Notes: a model not told the origin generated them from the sequence alone. DNA of 64,000 bases from a bacterium D16-51 (GCA_003612285.1 RAYE01000027.1:1-64000), one strand, 5' to 3'. Counted from the first letter of the stretch, positions 1 through 9,659 are shown. Program-made: numbers and translations.

Positions 1-8
1 GATTGCAG

Positions 9-48
9 GAAGAGCCAGAAGAACAGTGGGATTCTCTGGCTTCTTAGT
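9..48 (-). terminator. weak stem-loop after trpD
   Basis: An imperfect inverted repeat (arms near 10-19 and 35-45) lies about 60 bases past the trpD stop. It lacks a clear U-tract on the minus strand, so a terminator role is only possible. The trp genes may continue left of the window. Confidence 0.25.
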
Positions 49-105
49 GATACAAACTTTTAACTCACAAGCTTAATTGTAGTAATTCTAAAAAGCTTTG
101 TCAAC

Positions 106-1128
106 TCACTCTGGGCGGTTACTTACTTCAATCAGTTTTTCCAGGGTTTCCATTGCCTTTCCAGAATCAATCAGCTCTGCCGCAAGGACAGCCCCCTCTT
201 TTATGCTCCCTGCTTTCCCGCCGATATAAAGCGCTGCCCCTGCATTCATCAGCACGGCATTTCTCCTGTGCCCTTTCTCCCCCTGTAAAATTGCAAGGGT
301 AAGTTTTGCATTCTCTTCTGGCGCACCGCCCCTTAAGTCTTCTTTTTTGCAGCGTGCAAAGCCAAATTCCTCCGGCGTAATAACAGAACTTTTAAACCAT
401 CCGTCACGGATTTCACAAACCGTAGTTGGGGCACTCAAAGAAATTTCATCCAGCTTATCCTGCCCGTAAACTACCATCCCCCGCTTAATGCCAAGGTTAA
501 TCAGTACCTGTGCTAACGGCTGTACAAGATAACCGTCATATACCCCAAGAAGCTGCATAGAAGGCGTGCCGGGATTCGTTAACGGCCCTAAAATATTAAA
601 TACTGTCCGAAAGCCCAGTTCCTTTCTTATTGCCCCCACATATTTCATAGAAGCATGGTATTTTTGTGCAAAAAAGAAACACATCCCTGCCTCCTTTAAC
701 AACTCTACGCATCTTTCCGGGCTTTGGTTAATATTTACTCCCAATGCCTCCAGACAATCCGCAGTCCCGCACTTAGAAGACGCCGCACGGTTTCCATGTT
801 TTGCAACCTTCATCCCCCCTGCGGCTGCTACCAAGGCTGATGTAGTAGAAATATTAAAGCTCTGGGCATTATCCCCGCCCGTGCCTACAATTTCAAAAAG
901 CTCCATATCCGTATCTACCTTTGTCGCATGGGCGCGCATAGCAGCCGCACAGCCTGCTATCTCATCTGTTGTCTCTGCCCTCGCGCTCTTCGTGGAAAGT
1001 GCGGCAAGAAAAGCTGCATTTTGTGTAGGCGTGGTTTCACCGCTCATAATCTCATTCATTACGGCATATGCTTCGTCATATGTCAAATCCTCTTTGTTTA
1101 CGATTTTTACAATAGCTTCTTTAATCAT
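106..1128 (-). CDS. trpD: anthranilate phosphoribosyltransferase
   Basis: Transfers phosphoribose from PRPP to anthranilate, the second step of tryptophan synthesis, in the cytoplasm. The 340-residue length is normal for TrpD. The PRPP-binding GTGGD motif is at about residues 82-86, and the family motifs [12 protein letters not shown] and GPLTNP are present. It starts with ATG three bases after the trpG stop, so it is translated in the same operon as trpE and trpG. No trpC, trpF, trpB or trpA is visible; these would have to lie to the left. Regulation should come from the Trp T-box upstream of trpE. The family call is secure. Confidence 0.97.
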   Translation of the reverse strand: MIKEAIVKIVNKEDLTYDEAYAVMNEIMSGETTPTQNAAFLAALSTKSARAETTDEIAGCAAAMRAHATKVDTDMELFEIVGTGGDNAQSFNISTTSALVAAAGGMKVAKHGNRAASSKCGTADCLEALGVNINQSPERCVELLKEAGMCFFFAQKYHASMKYVGAIRKELGFRTVFNILGPLTNPGTPSMQLLGVYDGYLVQPLAQVLINLGIKRGMVVYGQDKLDEISLSAPTTVCEIRDGWFKSSVITPEEFGFARCKKEDLRGGAPEENAKLTLAILQGEKGHRRNAVLMNAGAALYIGGKAGSIKEGAVLAAELIDSGKAMETLEKLIEVSNRPE

Positions 1129-1131
1129 GTC

Positions 1132-1701
1132 TTATATCTCCTTTATAAAAATTTCCAACATTGTTTTCCCATCTGGCGTCATAATGGATTCCGGATGGAA
1201 CTGCATCCCATATACCGGGTACTCCCTGTGCCTGACTGCCATTATTTCCCCATCTACCGTCTTTGCGGTAACGATCAATTCCTCCGGTATTGTTTCTTTA
1301 TCTGCCGCAAGAGAATGATACCTGGCTACAAAAGCCTTTTCCGGGCAGCCCCTAAACAGCGGGCAGCCAGTATCAAAAATCACCTCTGACTGTTTCCCAT
1401 GCATCAATTCCTTTGCATAAGTCACAGTCGCCCCATATGCTGCACAGATTGCCTGGTGCCCAAGGCAAACGCCTAAAATAGGAATCTCCTTCCCCAGCAC
1501 CTTTACTGCTTCCATTATAACCCCTGCATTTTCCGGCCTGCCAGGCCCCGGTGAAAGGATAATGCGTTCCGGTTTCAACTCCCTGATTTGCCCAGCCGTA
1601 AACTCATCATTACGGATTACTTTTATATCAGGATTTATTTCCCCTGCAAGCTGATACAGGTTATATGAAAAACTGTCATAATTATCGATTAGCAAAATCA
1701 T
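1132..1701 (-). CDS. trpG: anthranilate synthase component II (glutamine amidotransferase)
   Basis: Class I glutamine amidotransferase that supplies ammonia to TrpE. The 189 residues carry the nucleophile Cys79 in GVCLGHQAI and the His/Glu pair in MQFHPES near the C-terminus. Its ATG overlaps the trpE stop by four bases (ATGA), implying translational coupling. Such subunits can also serve p-aminobenzoate synthase (PabA), but the position between trpE and trpD behind a Trp T-box argues for tryptophan synthesis as its main job. Confidence 0.95.
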   Translation of the reverse strand: MILLIDNYDSFSYNLYQLAGEINPDIKVIRNDEFTAGQIRELKPERIILSPGPGRPENAGVIMEAVKVLGKEIPILGVCLGHQAICAAYGATVTYAKELMHGKQSEVIFDTGCPLFRGCPEKAFVARYHSLAADKETIPEELIVTAKTVDGEIMAVRHREYPVYGMQFHPESIMTPDGKTMLEIFIKEI

Positions 1702-3164
1702 CCGTCCACCTCCTCTGCCAGCTTTAATGCATCCACTACCGCCTTTGCCTTATTAATGCATTCCTGATACTCCTTTTCCGGCACAGAATCAGCCACGATT
1801 CCCGCCCCGCTCCTGACAAATACCTTTCCATTTTTCTTGTATGCAATGCGGATTGCAATGCAGGTATCCATATTCCCTGTAAAATCAATGTAACCGATTG
1901 CCCCTCCATAAATTCCCCTTTTGTTATTTTCCAGTTCCCCAATTAATTGGCATGCCCGGATTTTGGGCGCGCCTGAAAGGGTTCCTGCGGGAAGTACCGC
2001 TTCTATGGCATCCAGCCCGTCACAATCCTGCCGGATTTCCCCACGCACGGTAGAACCAATATGCATTACATGGGAAAAGCGTTCTATAGAATGCAGTTTT
2101 TCTACCTGTACAGTGCCAAACCTGCTGATTTTCCCCAAATCATTCCTTCCAAGGTCTACCAGCATATTATGTTCTGCAAGCTCCTTTTCATCCGATAACA
2201 GTTCTGCTTCCAATGCCTTATCCTCTTCCTCTGTTTTCCCACGCGGCCTGGTTCCTGCAAGCGGAAAAGTATGGAGTATCCCATCTTCCAGCTTCACAAG
2301 CGTTTCCGGGGAGGCCCCTGCAACCTCTACATCCGTCCCTGAAAAATAAAACATATATGGGGAAGGGTTAATCGTCCGAAGCACCCGGTAGGTATTAAAC
2401 AGGCTCCCTTCAAATTCTGCGCTTAAACGGTTTGACAGCACAATCTGGAAAATGTCCCCCTCATGGATATGGTTTTTTGCCCGCTCTACCATTTCACAAT
2501 AAGCTTCCCTGCCAAACAATGGCTTAACCTCCCCAGTCAGACGCCCGGCAGGCTCCTCTTTCTTTTTTCCATCCCTCAATAACGCCGCTAACTGGTTCAG
2601 TTCCATTACCGCCCGGTTGTACTCTGTTTCCGGCTCTGCAAGAAACATATTTACAATCAAAATTATCTTCTGCCTTACATTGTCAAAGGCAATAACCTTA
2701 TCAAACAGCATCAAATCCACATCCTGAAAGCCCTCTGTATCCTCTGCCCTGCATCTGGCCGCCGGCTCGCTGTAGCCAAGGTAATCATAGGAAAAATACC
2801 CTACAAGCCCTCCGGTAAAAGATGGAAGATAGCTAAACCGGGGGCTTTTGTACTCTGCAAGCATCTGGCGTAAATCCCCTGACGGATTGTCTGTCTTAAT
2901 TGCCAGATTCCCGGCTTTCAGTTCCCCATCTGCACAGCTAACCGCCATCTTCGGCTCAAACCCAAGAAAGGTGTACCTTCCCCATCTGTCATTTGCCTGT
3001 GCTGACTCCAGCATATAGCAGTGTGTAGATACATTTTTTAATATCTTCATAGTTTCAATAGGCGTCGTAAAATCTGATAAAATCTCACAGCTTACAGGTA
3101 CTGCCTTATAGTTCCCCTCTATTGCCAGCCGCTTTACTTCATCAAGCTTTGGTAAAATGTCCAT
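1698..3164 (-). CDS. trpE: anthranilate synthase component I
   Basis: Converts chorismate to anthranilate with ammonia from TrpG. The 488-residue protein has the N-terminal TrpE domain and a C-terminal chorismate-binding domain with AGTRPRG, GRNDLG, PAGTLSGAPK and RSGAGIV motifs. The N-terminus holds the LLES-type feedback region (MLESAQ near residue 52). A strong Shine-Dalgarno (AAGGAGGAGA) precedes the ATG. It is the first gene of trpEGD and follows a T-box leader, so uncharged tRNA-Trp should switch it on. Confidence 0.96.
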   Translation of the reverse strand: MDILPKLDEVKRLAIEGNYKAVPVSCEILSDFTTPIETMKILKNVSTHCYMLESAQANDRWGRYTFLGFEPKMAVSCADGELKAGNLAIKTDNPSGDLRQMLAEYKSPRFSYLPSFTGGLVGYFSYDYLGYSEPAARCRAEDTEGFQDVDLMLFDKVIAFDNVRQKIILIVNMFLAEPETEYNRAVMELNQLAALLRDGKKKEEPAGRLTGEVKPLFGREAYCEMVERAKNHIHEGDIFQIVLSNRLSAEFEGSLFNTYRVLRTINPSPYMFYFSGTDVEVAGASPETLVKLEDGILHTFPLAGTRPRGKTEEEDKALEAELLSDEKELAEHNMLVDLGRNDLGKISRFGTVQVEKLHSIERFSHVMHIGSTVRGEIRQDCDGLDAIEAVLPAGTLSGAPKIRACQLIGELENNKRGIYGGAIGYIDFTGNMDTCIAIRIAYKKNGKVFVRSGAGIVADSVPEKEYQECINKAKAVVDALKLAEEVDG

Positions 3165-3198
3165 AGTAATCTCCTCCTTGCTGCGTTTTCTGTAAAAG

Positions 3199-3237
3199 AA
3201 AAAACGCCCCTGACAGAACTATAGTTTCTGTCAAGGA
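3199..3237 (-). terminator. T-box terminator hairpin of the trp leader
   Basis: A G/C-containing stem with arms at about 3207-3218 and 3225-3236 is followed on the minus strand by a T-run at 3199-3204. It lies just downstream of the conserved T-box sequence, where the leader chooses between terminator and antiterminator. Confidence 0.85.
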
Positions 3238-3515
3238 CGAATATGATACTTATATAAAAGTAAACACTACCCGCGGTGCCACCTTGAATTCATAGGAAGT
3301 AACCTATGCACTTAGCAGGATACCAGCATATCCCTGGCAACTGACGTATGCCTGCACGTCACAGAATACTAGGCGTAAAGCTGTTTACACTTTTGACTGT
3401 GCCCTCAGCGGTCCATTTGACAACTTGTTTCTCACCTGCTCTCAGCACTACAGGCTCTCTGTAAAGGCATCATTGCCGTTATCTCCGCTTCAACGGTTTG
3501 AATTATTTGACTGTC
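3199..3515 (-). promoter_or_regulatory. T-box riboswitch, tryptophan specifier
   Basis: The leader of trpEGD contains the conserved T-box core AGGTGGCACCGCGG (complement of 3271-3284), which pairs with the tRNA acceptor end. A GGACCGCTGAGGGC-like block sits in stem I. The candidate specifier codon is TGG (complement of 3413-3415), immediately before ACCGCTGAG, so the effector is uncharged tRNA-Trp. The terminator follows at 3199-3237. The 5' end near 3515 is approximate. The specifier is read by eye, but it agrees with the regulated genes. Confidence 0.93.
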
Positions 3516-3543
3516 TGAATTATAAAATAGATGCATACATTTG

Positions 3544-4929
3544 TCAAGCATCTTTTAAAAACGCTACATAGCACTTCTGTGCTTCATAAACATCTGCCTT
3601 GCTGGTTACCTCCCACGGCGCATGCATGCTTAAAACAGCAACGCCGCAGTCAATGACTTCCATGCCATACAAAGACAAAATATAAGCAATTGTCCCACCG
3701 CCGCCTACATCGACTTTTCCAAGCTCTGCGGTCTGGTAATAAACCTTATTGTCATCCATAATCTTACGGAGTGCTGCAAGGTATTCTGCATTTGCATCAT
3801 TAGACCCCGATTTTCCACGACTCCCTGTAAATTTGCTAAATACTACGCCCCTGCCGCAAAAAGAAGCATTCTTCTTCTCAAAAGAAGAGGCGTAAAGCGG
3901 GTCATACCCGGCATTGACATCCGAAGAAAGCATACGGCTGTTTTTCAGGCAGCGGCGCAGCTTTAATTCGCTGTAATCGCCTGTCCTGTCCATAATTTCG
4001 GCTACTGCATTTTCAAAGAAATGGGACTGCATCCCCGTTGCCCCTACGCTTCCAATTTCCTCTTTATCCACAAGCAGGCAGCAGGAAGTTTTTTCCGGAG
4101 CAGTAACTTCAAGCATGGCATCCAGGGAAGTATAAGCACAAACCCTGTCGTCCTGCCCGTAAGAAATAATCATGCTTCTGTCAAAGCCAAGTTCCCTTGC
4201 CGCACCGGCAGGAACCACTTCTAATTCTGCAGAAATGAAATCTTCTTCTTCTATTTGGTACTCCTCTTTTAACAGTTTCAGCACATTTGCTTTTACCGCC
4301 TCTTTTTTCTCGCCTTTCAACGGAAAATTCCCAATCAGGATATCCAGGTTTTCCCCTTCCACAACTTTCGCTGCTTTCTTATCCATCTGCTCGCCAGCCA
4401 AATGAATCAATAAATCAGAAACGCAGAATACCGGGTCGTCTGCCTTTTCCCCAATGCAGATTTCTTTTACCGTACCATCCTTTTTTGCTGCAACGCCATG
4501 AATTGCGAGCGGCATAGAAACCCACTGGTATTTTTTAATCCCTCCATAATAATGGGTATCAAAATATGCCATCTCGCCATCCTCATATAATGGATTCTGC
4601 TTTATATCAAGGCGCGGGGAATCAATATGTGCCCCTAATATATTCATTCCCTCACAAAGCGGCTTTTTCCCAATGCAAAACAGCGCTACCGCCTTATTCA
4701 TACATACGGAATACACTTTATCGCCTTCCTTTAAAAGCTCCTCCTTGTGGATGATTTCTTCTAAATCACGGTATCCGGCTTCCTTCGCCTGGCGTACTAC
4801 TTCCCTGGTACATTCTCTCTCCGTCTTGCAGTCTGTCAAAAACTTTAAATAACTCTGGCAGATTTTTTCCAGCTTGTCCATATCCTTTTTATCATATTTT
4901 TCCCATATACTCTTACTTTCTTTTTCCAT
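3544..4929 (-). CDS. M18-family aminopeptidase
   Basis: Zinc metallo-aminopeptidase of the M18 (aspartyl aminopeptidase/Ape) family, probably cytoplasmic and acting on peptide N-termini. The protein shows GAHIDSPRLD (metal ligands), DKEEIGSVGATG (catalytic Glu region) and SMHAPWE near the end. The start is the ATG at 4929, with AGGA six bases upstream. The frame remains open to 5055, but that extension runs through a dispersed repeat and would give an abnormal N-terminus. Its length of about 461 residues fits the family. It is monocistronic as far as can be seen. Confidence 0.9.
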   Translation of the reverse strand: MEKESKSIWEKYDKKDMDKLEKICQSYLKFLTDCKTERECTREVVRQAKEAGYRDLEEIIHKEELLKEGDKVYSVCMNKAVALFCIGKKPLCEGMNILGAHIDSPRLDIKQNPLYEDGEMAYFDTHYYGGIKKYQWVSMPLAIHGVAAKKDGTVKEICIGEKADDPVFCVSDLLIHLAGEQMDKKAAKVVEGENLDILIGNFPLKGEKKEAVKANVLKLLKEEYQIEEEDFISAELEVVPAGAARELGFDRSMIISYGQDDRVCAYTSLDAMLEVTAPEKTSCCLLVDKEEIGSVGATGMQSHFFENAVAEIMDRTGDYSELKLRRCLKNSRMLSSDVNAGYDPLYASSFEKKNASFCGRGVVFSKFTGSRGKSGSNDANAEYLAALRKIMDDNKVYYQTAELGKVDVGGGGTIAYILSLYGMEVIDCGVAVLSMHAPWEVTSKADVYEAQKCYVAFLKDA

Positions 4930-4936
4930 AAAAATC

Positions 4937-5061
4937 CTCATTTCTGCACACGTTCTTTTTTGTGCATAAGGAACTGACGGGAAATGACTGACATAATTTA
5001 CATCCGTTACTTTCCTACAGTTCCTAACAAATTTGTGGCAAGTGTGCGCAGACACAAATTT
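4937..5061. repeat. dispersed stem-loop repeat, copy 1
   Basis: Two blocks (about 4937-4967 and 5027-5061) recur at 29574-29636. There they are directly joined; here 60-odd bases separate them. The first block can fold with TGCACA/TGTGCA arms, and the second with AAATTTGTG/CACAAATTT arms. It lies between the M18 gene and the next upstream gene. Confidence 0.6.
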
Positions 5062-5121
5062 GCATGTGAAAAAATTTTTTTACACGAATCCCCATTTTGC
5101 CGCTGACGCTGGCAAATAGTG

Positions 5122-6120
5122 TTATAACGAAAGCCCCGTATCATAAGAAAGATTACCAAGCCCTCTTGCCGCCTGGGCAATCTTCTTTTTACGGCCGTCC
5201 ATGCCATCAGCCTCCCCCTGGATAGCATAAAAACCATCCTTGTAAGATGGCAGGGCGTCTTTTAGCAAAAAGCAGTACTCCCGGTACTTATCTGCAGCCT
5301 GGCCAAAAATTTCCCAGACAGACGCAGAGGAGGCAATCTTTTTATCCCAAGGGTTATGCCAGGTACATTTTTCTAAATTCATTACCTTTTTCTTCTGTAC
5401 CAAATCATCTGTTACCATAAAATTGCTCAGCCCATAATCCTCGCAAAATGGCCATTCCAGCTTTTGCAGTTTTTTCCTCTGTGCACTGGAGGCCATAAAA
5501 AAGCCCGATGTAATGATGCGCATCATCTTCAGGGAAGCGAATACATTTTCCTCTTTCAGCTTAATCTGGTAACTCCTGCTAACTGCCTTTGACAAATATG
5601 CCGCCAAAAGCTTTTTCTCCTGCTTTTCCATCTGCTGGCTTTCTGCAGCAGAATATTTTGATGGAAGCTTTTTTTCCTTTGCAGCAATTATCTTTGCGTC
5701 CATTGCAGATTCCAGACGGTGGTGCAGCCCATTTGTAGCCTTTTTCGAATATGGCGAAGCGGCATCATAGCCAATTTTTGCATAGACATAAGGATGGATC
5801 ATGCTGTCAAGCGTATAATGCGCCAAAGCGCCATACAAGTAACTCATCCCAACTTCAACAGCCTGTACATCTAAAGACTCTGAAACTGCCTGCATCAGGT
5901 TTGCAAAATAACGGCTGCTCCCTTCATTATGCATCCGTATTCCCAGATTCTTTTCTTTACTGCTAATAAGCATTAGAATATTATATAAAAATAAGTCCGG
6001 TCCCTGGCATCCTACGCCAAATACGCCCAAATGCTTCTTAATTGCCGCTGCAGGCATAATATCAGCATTCCTTTCTAATACTTCCTTCCCAAAAGCAGCA
6101 TGTGCCGCAAATCCTCCCAT
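5122..6120 (-). CDS. zinc-dependent phospholipase C-like protein
   Basis: Resembles the Zn_dep_PLPC family. The N-terminus GGFAAHAAFGKEVL and the following GCQGPDLFLYN segment are typical, and histidines such as those in ALAHYTLDSMIHPY are likely metal ligands. No signal peptide is obvious, so the site of action is unclear. The start is uncertain: ATG at 6132 has AAAGG almost touching it, while ATG at 6120 is 13 bases away and gives the usual family N-terminus. Substrate cannot be told from sequence. Confidence 0.75.
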   Translation of the reverse strand: MGGFAAHAAFGKEVLERNADIMPAAAIKKHLGVFGVGCQGPDLFLYNILMLISSKEKNLGIRMHNEGSSRYFANLMQAVSESLDVQAVEVGMSYLYGALAHYTLDSMIHPYVYAKIGYDAASPYSKKATNGLHHRLESAMDAKIIAAKEKKLPSKYSAAESQQMEKQEKKLLAAYLSKAVSRSYQIKLKEENVFASLKMMRIITSGFFMASSAQRKKLQKLEWPFCEDYGLSNFMVTDDLVQKKKVMNLEKCTWHNPWDKKIASSASVWEIFGQAADKYREYCFLLKDALPSYKDGFYAIQGEADGMDGRKKKIAQAARGLGNLSYDTGLSL

Positions 6121-6239
6121 AATAATAACCATGCCTTTCTTGCAACCTGCGAATTTGCGCTATAGGCATAAATCCGCGTATGAAAAATATATTTTCCAAA
6201 CTATTCCTAAAAGTTAACTCTGCCTGCTTCCTGCCGATC

Positions 6240-7160
6240 CTAAAATAAATAAAACCATAGAAAGGCAAGGGAAAAAGCAAATGCCATCTGTACCAGTTTT
6301 GCCAGAAAATATTTTTTCACCGACAAATCTGTCTCACCCAGGACGCTGGCAGTCTGTGCGACACTAGAAAGCCCGCCAAATGCACACAGTCCTGCCAGAA
6401 TACTGTTCTGTACTGCTTCTGGGACAGCGGCTTTTGCAAAAACTGCCCCACCAGTTGTTATTTCCAAAATTCCAATTCCTATGTATTTCACAAGGGCAGG
6501 AAATGGCATTAACTCCGCCGTCACCTGTGCCAATATAGAAAACAGCATAATATATCCGCCTACTTTTGTAATTGTAACAAAAGCATCCAATATACTCTCA
6601 TCCAGTGATACAATCACCGGCTGTTTTTGGCTGGCACATGGCTTTAGGCGGCAGTTTCCTTCTTCAAAATGTTTTTTCCTGAAAAAAAGCGTCCCAAGAA
6701 AAGCAGACAGGTAAATAATCCCTAACAGCACGACAGGATATTTTAACCCCATACAGTGAATCCCCATATATTCAATTAAAAACATAGGGCTGGCATTGTT
6801 GCAGAATGTTAAAAGATACTGCCCCTCTTCCTTTGATATCATCTGCTCCTGGTAAAGCTGCGCCGTAGTCTTAGCGCCCAGCGGATAACCTGATAACAGC
6901 CCAATTACAGCCGGATAACAGCCCTCTTTTGACAGGCCAAACAGCCTGGAAAAAAGCGGATAGGCCACGCGGCTCACATTTTGCGTTATATTCTGCTTTA
7001 TCATAAAATTGGACAATATCATAAAAGGCAGCAGCGCCGGAAGCACTGTATCAAACCACAAAAGCAGCCCCGTTTTTGCCCCCTGGCAAATCATATCAGG
7101 AAAAACCACAAAGAGTACAATAATTATTCCGAAAAGGATTGTAAGTAATTTTCGATTCAT
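6240..7160 (-). CDS. ylbJ: YlbJ-like sporulation integral membrane protein
   Basis: A polytopic membrane protein with about eight hydrophobic segments and the nucleoside-recognition (Gate)-type domain of YlbJ/SpoIIM-era proteins. The motifs PALLPFMILSNFMI, GLLSGYPLGAK and CNNASPMFLI are characteristic. YlbJ is required for efficient sporulation in Bacillus. At about 306 residues it is shorter than the Bacillus protein (roughly 400). The ATG at 7160 is used here; a TTG at 7184 with AAGG upstream is an alternative. It could be annotated simply as a nucleoside-recognition-domain protein. Confidence 0.75.
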   Translation of the reverse strand: MNRKLLTILFGIIIVLFVVFPDMICQGAKTGLLLWFDTVLPALLPFMILSNFMIKQNITQNVSRVAYPLFSRLFGLSKEGCYPAVIGLLSGYPLGAKTTAQLYQEQMISKEEGQYLLTFCNNASPMFLIEYMGIHCMGLKYPVVLLGIIYLSAFLGTLFFRKKHFEEGNCRLKPCASQKQPVIVSLDESILDAFVTITKVGGYIMLFSILAQVTAELMPFPALVKYIGIGILEITTGGAVFAKAAVPEAVQNSILAGLCAFGGLSSVAQTASVLGETDLSVKKYFLAKLVQMAFAFSLAFLWFYLF

Positions 7161-7307
7161 ACCACACCCAAGAGCAGTGCCCAACAGTGCCTTATATCCA
7201 ACACTGCAAATATTATCTGACTTACTTTAATCCTATGAAACAGGGAAATCAATTATGCAGGCTATTATAACTGTAAATAGTAACATTCCAGCGCAGCCCG
7301 CCCTTTA

Positions 7308-7868
7308 TCACTGTCTGCTCCAGGCATAACAATATGCCTGCGTCCTCGCCGCAAATGGGTATTCCCTTAAAAGCTTCCTTACTTCTTCTTTTGTATACCA
7401 GCCAGGCTCAATTTCCTCGACAACAGAAGTACTTTCCCGGAAACTTCCGACTGCCGTGCCCACAACACAGACATTCGTTTCATTTGAAAAACCAATCGCA
7501 CTATAGCTTAACGGAATATGGTCGTCAATCGACTGCACTGTAAGCCCTGTCTCCTCCCAAAGCTCCCTTTTCGCACTTTCATCCGGAGTCTCCCCAGCGT
7601 CAATCAGCCCGGCTGGGAAATTATAGACCCATACCCCGGTAGCTAGCCGGAACTCTTTGTTTAACAGTACCTTTTCCCCGGTTTCATCATGCATAATAAT
7701 TACAACTGCATCTGGATTTTTCCCAATTAACTCCTGGCGGGAATGAATTTCGGGATTCCTGCTAATCATCTCATAAACCTTTGTACTCCCGTCCTGCGCC
7801 TCATAAGTAATGTCATACCGATGGATAAATTTTCCATCCAGCATCTTCTGAATTGAACGAAATTTCAT
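7308..7868 (-). CDS. NUDIX hydrolase (ADP-ribose pyrophosphatase type)
   Basis: Hydrolyses a nucleoside-diphosphate linked to another group. The complete NUDIX box reads GLIDAG-E-(7)-REL-xEE-xGL at about residues 96-118. Size and layout fit the ADP-ribose pyrophosphatase subgroup, but the substrate is inference. The start is the ATG at 7868, just after the metY stop (7891). A further open stretch to 7916 would overlap metY and lacks a good ribosome site. It is probably co-transcribed with metY. Confidence 0.85.
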   Translation of the reverse strand: MKFRSIQKMLDGKFIHRYDITYEAQDGSTKVYEMISRNPEIHSRQELIGKNPDAVVIIMHDETGEKVLLNKEFRLATGVWVYNFPAGLIDAGETPDESAKRELWEETGLTVQSIDDHIPLSYSAIGFSNETNVCVVGTAVGSFRESTSVVEEIEPGWYTKEEVRKLLREYPFAARTQAYCYAWSRQ

Positions 7869-7890
7869 CCTGTTACCCCATCTTTCTTTC

Positions 7891-9183
7891 CTATGCCTTC
7901 GCGTGAACAAAATCAAGCGCCTGCTTTAAATCGGCAATAATGTCCTCTGTGTTTTCCAACCCAACCGAAAGGCGGATTAAATCCGGGGCAACGCCAGCCT
8001 CCTCTAACTGTTCATCTGTCATCTGCCGGTGCGTATGGCTTGCCGGATGAAGGATGCAGGTCTTACTGTCTGCTACATGCGTTACAATAGAAACAAACTT
8101 TAAAGAATCCATAAAACGGATCGACTGCTCCCTTCCGCCTTTTATGCCAAAAGCCAGGACGCCGCATGTCCCATTTGGGAGATACTTCTGTGCCAGGCTG
8201 TGGTATGCGTCATGTTCCAAATCAGCATAATGAACCCATGCCACCCGTTCGTCTGCCTCCAAAAACTTTGCCACAGCCAATGCGCTTGCACAATGCTGTT
8301 TCATACGGAGAGGAAGTGTTTCCAGCCCAAGATTTAAATAAAATGCGTTCTGCGGCGACTGGATAGAACCTAAATCCCTCATAAGCTGTGCCGTTGCCTT
8401 CTCTATAAATGCCAGTTTATTCCCAAACTTCTCTGCATACGTAATGCCATGATATGATTCATCAGGCGTCGTAAGCCCTGGATATTTTTCTGCATGTGCC
8501 ATCCAGTCAAACCTTCCGCTGTCCACGATACAGCCGCCTACACCGACAGCATGCCCATCCATATATTTGGTTGTAGAGTGGGTTACAATATCTGCTCCCC
8601 ATTCAAACGGGCGGCAGTTTATTGGAGTGGCAAAGGTATTGTCAACAATCAGCGGCACGCCATGCTCATGAGCTGCAGACGCAAATTTTTCGATGTCAAA
8701 TACCGATACGGTTGGATTGGTAATTGTCTCTCCAAAAACAGCCTTTGTATTTGGCCTGAAATAGGAATCCAGCTCTTCTTTTGTAATGTCCTGGTCGACA
8801 AACGTACACTCAATCCCCATCTTTTTCATTGTAACGCCAAACAAATTATATGTCCCGCCATAAATTGCAGAAGAAGCGATAAAATGATCCCCCGCTTCAC
8901 AAATATTAAATACCGCAAAAAAGTTTGCTGCCTGCCCGGAAGAAGTCAGCATTGCAGCCGAGCCTCCCTCCAGGGCACAGATTTTTGCCGCTACAGCATC
9001 ATTTGTAGGGTTCTGCAGCCTTGTATAAAAATACCCTGTATCTTCCAAATCAAACAGCCTGCCCATTGCATCACTGGAATCATACTGAAATGTCGTACTC
9101 TGGTATATTGGAAGCTGCCTTGGCTCTCCCTGCTTTGGTTTCCACCCTTCCTGGATGCATTTTGTCTCTAAACCTGTTTTCAT
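7891..9183 (-). CDS. metY: O-acetylhomoserine sulfhydrylase (aminocarboxypropyltransferase)
   Basis: PLP enzyme that makes homocysteine from O-acetylhomoserine and sulfide. The Cys/Met-metabolism fold is clear, with YTRLQNPT, SSGQAAN, VDNTFATP and the PLP lysine in HSTTKYMDG. At about 430 residues it has the longer MetY-type insertion rather than the shorter MetB/MetC form. ATG at 9183 follows GTGGAGGA. No SAM riboswitch was recognised upstream. A small inverted repeat at 9239-9284 lies in the leader. Confidence 0.92.
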   Translation of the reverse strand: MKTGLETKCIQEGWKPKQGEPRQLPIYQSTTFQYDSSDAMGRLFDLEDTGYFYTRLQNPTNDAVAAKICALEGGSAAMLTSSGQAANFFAVFNICEAGDHFIASSAIYGGTYNLFGVTMKKMGIECTFVDQDITKEELDSYFRPNTKAVFGETITNPTVSVFDIEKFASAAHEHGVPLIVDNTFATPINCRPFEWGADIVTHSTTKYMDGHAVGVGGCIVDSGRFDWMAHAEKYPGLTTPDESYHGITYAEKFGNKLAFIEKATAQLMRDLGSIQSPQNAFYLNLGLETLPLRMKQHCASALAVAKFLEADERVAWVHYADLEHDAYHSLAQKYLPNGTCGVLAFGIKGGREQSIRFMDSLKFVSIVTHVADSKTCILHPASHTHRQMTDEQLEEAGVAPDLIRLSVGLENTEDIIADLKQALDFVHAKA

Positions 9184-9195
9184 ATTCCTCCACAA

Positions 9196-9574
9196 TCCTT
9201 TCTTTATAATCTTTTTCCAACAAATACTATCTTCTCACATCTAGCGAAATCATGCAAGCCAAAAAGTAACCATCAACGCTAGATACTCTCTGTGATAGCA
9301 CAAAAGTTTTAATTATTTTTGACTCTCCGCTGTCTAATGTGGGGAAGATGTTTTTTATATCCGCCAACAATGACAATTAAAATATTGACCGCATTAATTG
9401 CTATATTCATTTATCACAATCTTCCTTTCCATATGACACATATAGTTTTCTCAAAGCATCAAAGACGTGTACTCTGGTTTCCACCCAAATTTAGTATTAG
9501 ATTTAACACTATACCTATTGTCCCTTTCTCTAAATGTAATCATCTATATCTCTGCTCCTCCATGTTTTTCCAGT
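9196..9574. other. intergenic region with a tentative 33-codon ORF
   Basis: No conserved gene is seen between metY and the Rpn gene. One minus-strand ORF at 9309-9410 would encode a 33-residue peptide with a hydrophobic N-terminal half, preceded by GGAAAGGAAG. It has no recognised relatives and could be chance. Confidence 0.2.
9239..9284 (-). promoter_or_regulatory. inverted repeat in the metY leader
   Basis: ATCTAGCG (9239-9246) is matched by CGCTAGAT (9277-9284), a perfect 8-base inverted repeat 30 bases apart, 55-100 bases before metY. It may be an operator or an RNA stem. It does not match the S-box or the other methionine leaders I know. Confidence 0.35.
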
Positions 9575-9623
9575 AAAAAACAGCGTGCCTTTTTTCATCC
9601 TGTTTCATGAACAAAACACGCTG
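9575..9623 (-). terminator. terminator of the Rpn gene
   Basis: CAGCGTG (9581-9587) and CACGCTG (9617-9623) form a 7-bp stem with a long loop. On the minus strand it is followed by six T residues (9575-9580), 35-85 bases past the Rpn-family stop. Confidence 0.65.
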
Positions 9624-9659
9624 TCCTATGCCTTCAAAGAAAGGCTATCTCTTTGTGTG

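Noticed and set aside
566-1318. A 250-codon plus-strand open frame opposite trpD/trpG
   Set aside because: It lies wholly antisense to two clear trp genes, has no ribosome site and no protein-like composition.
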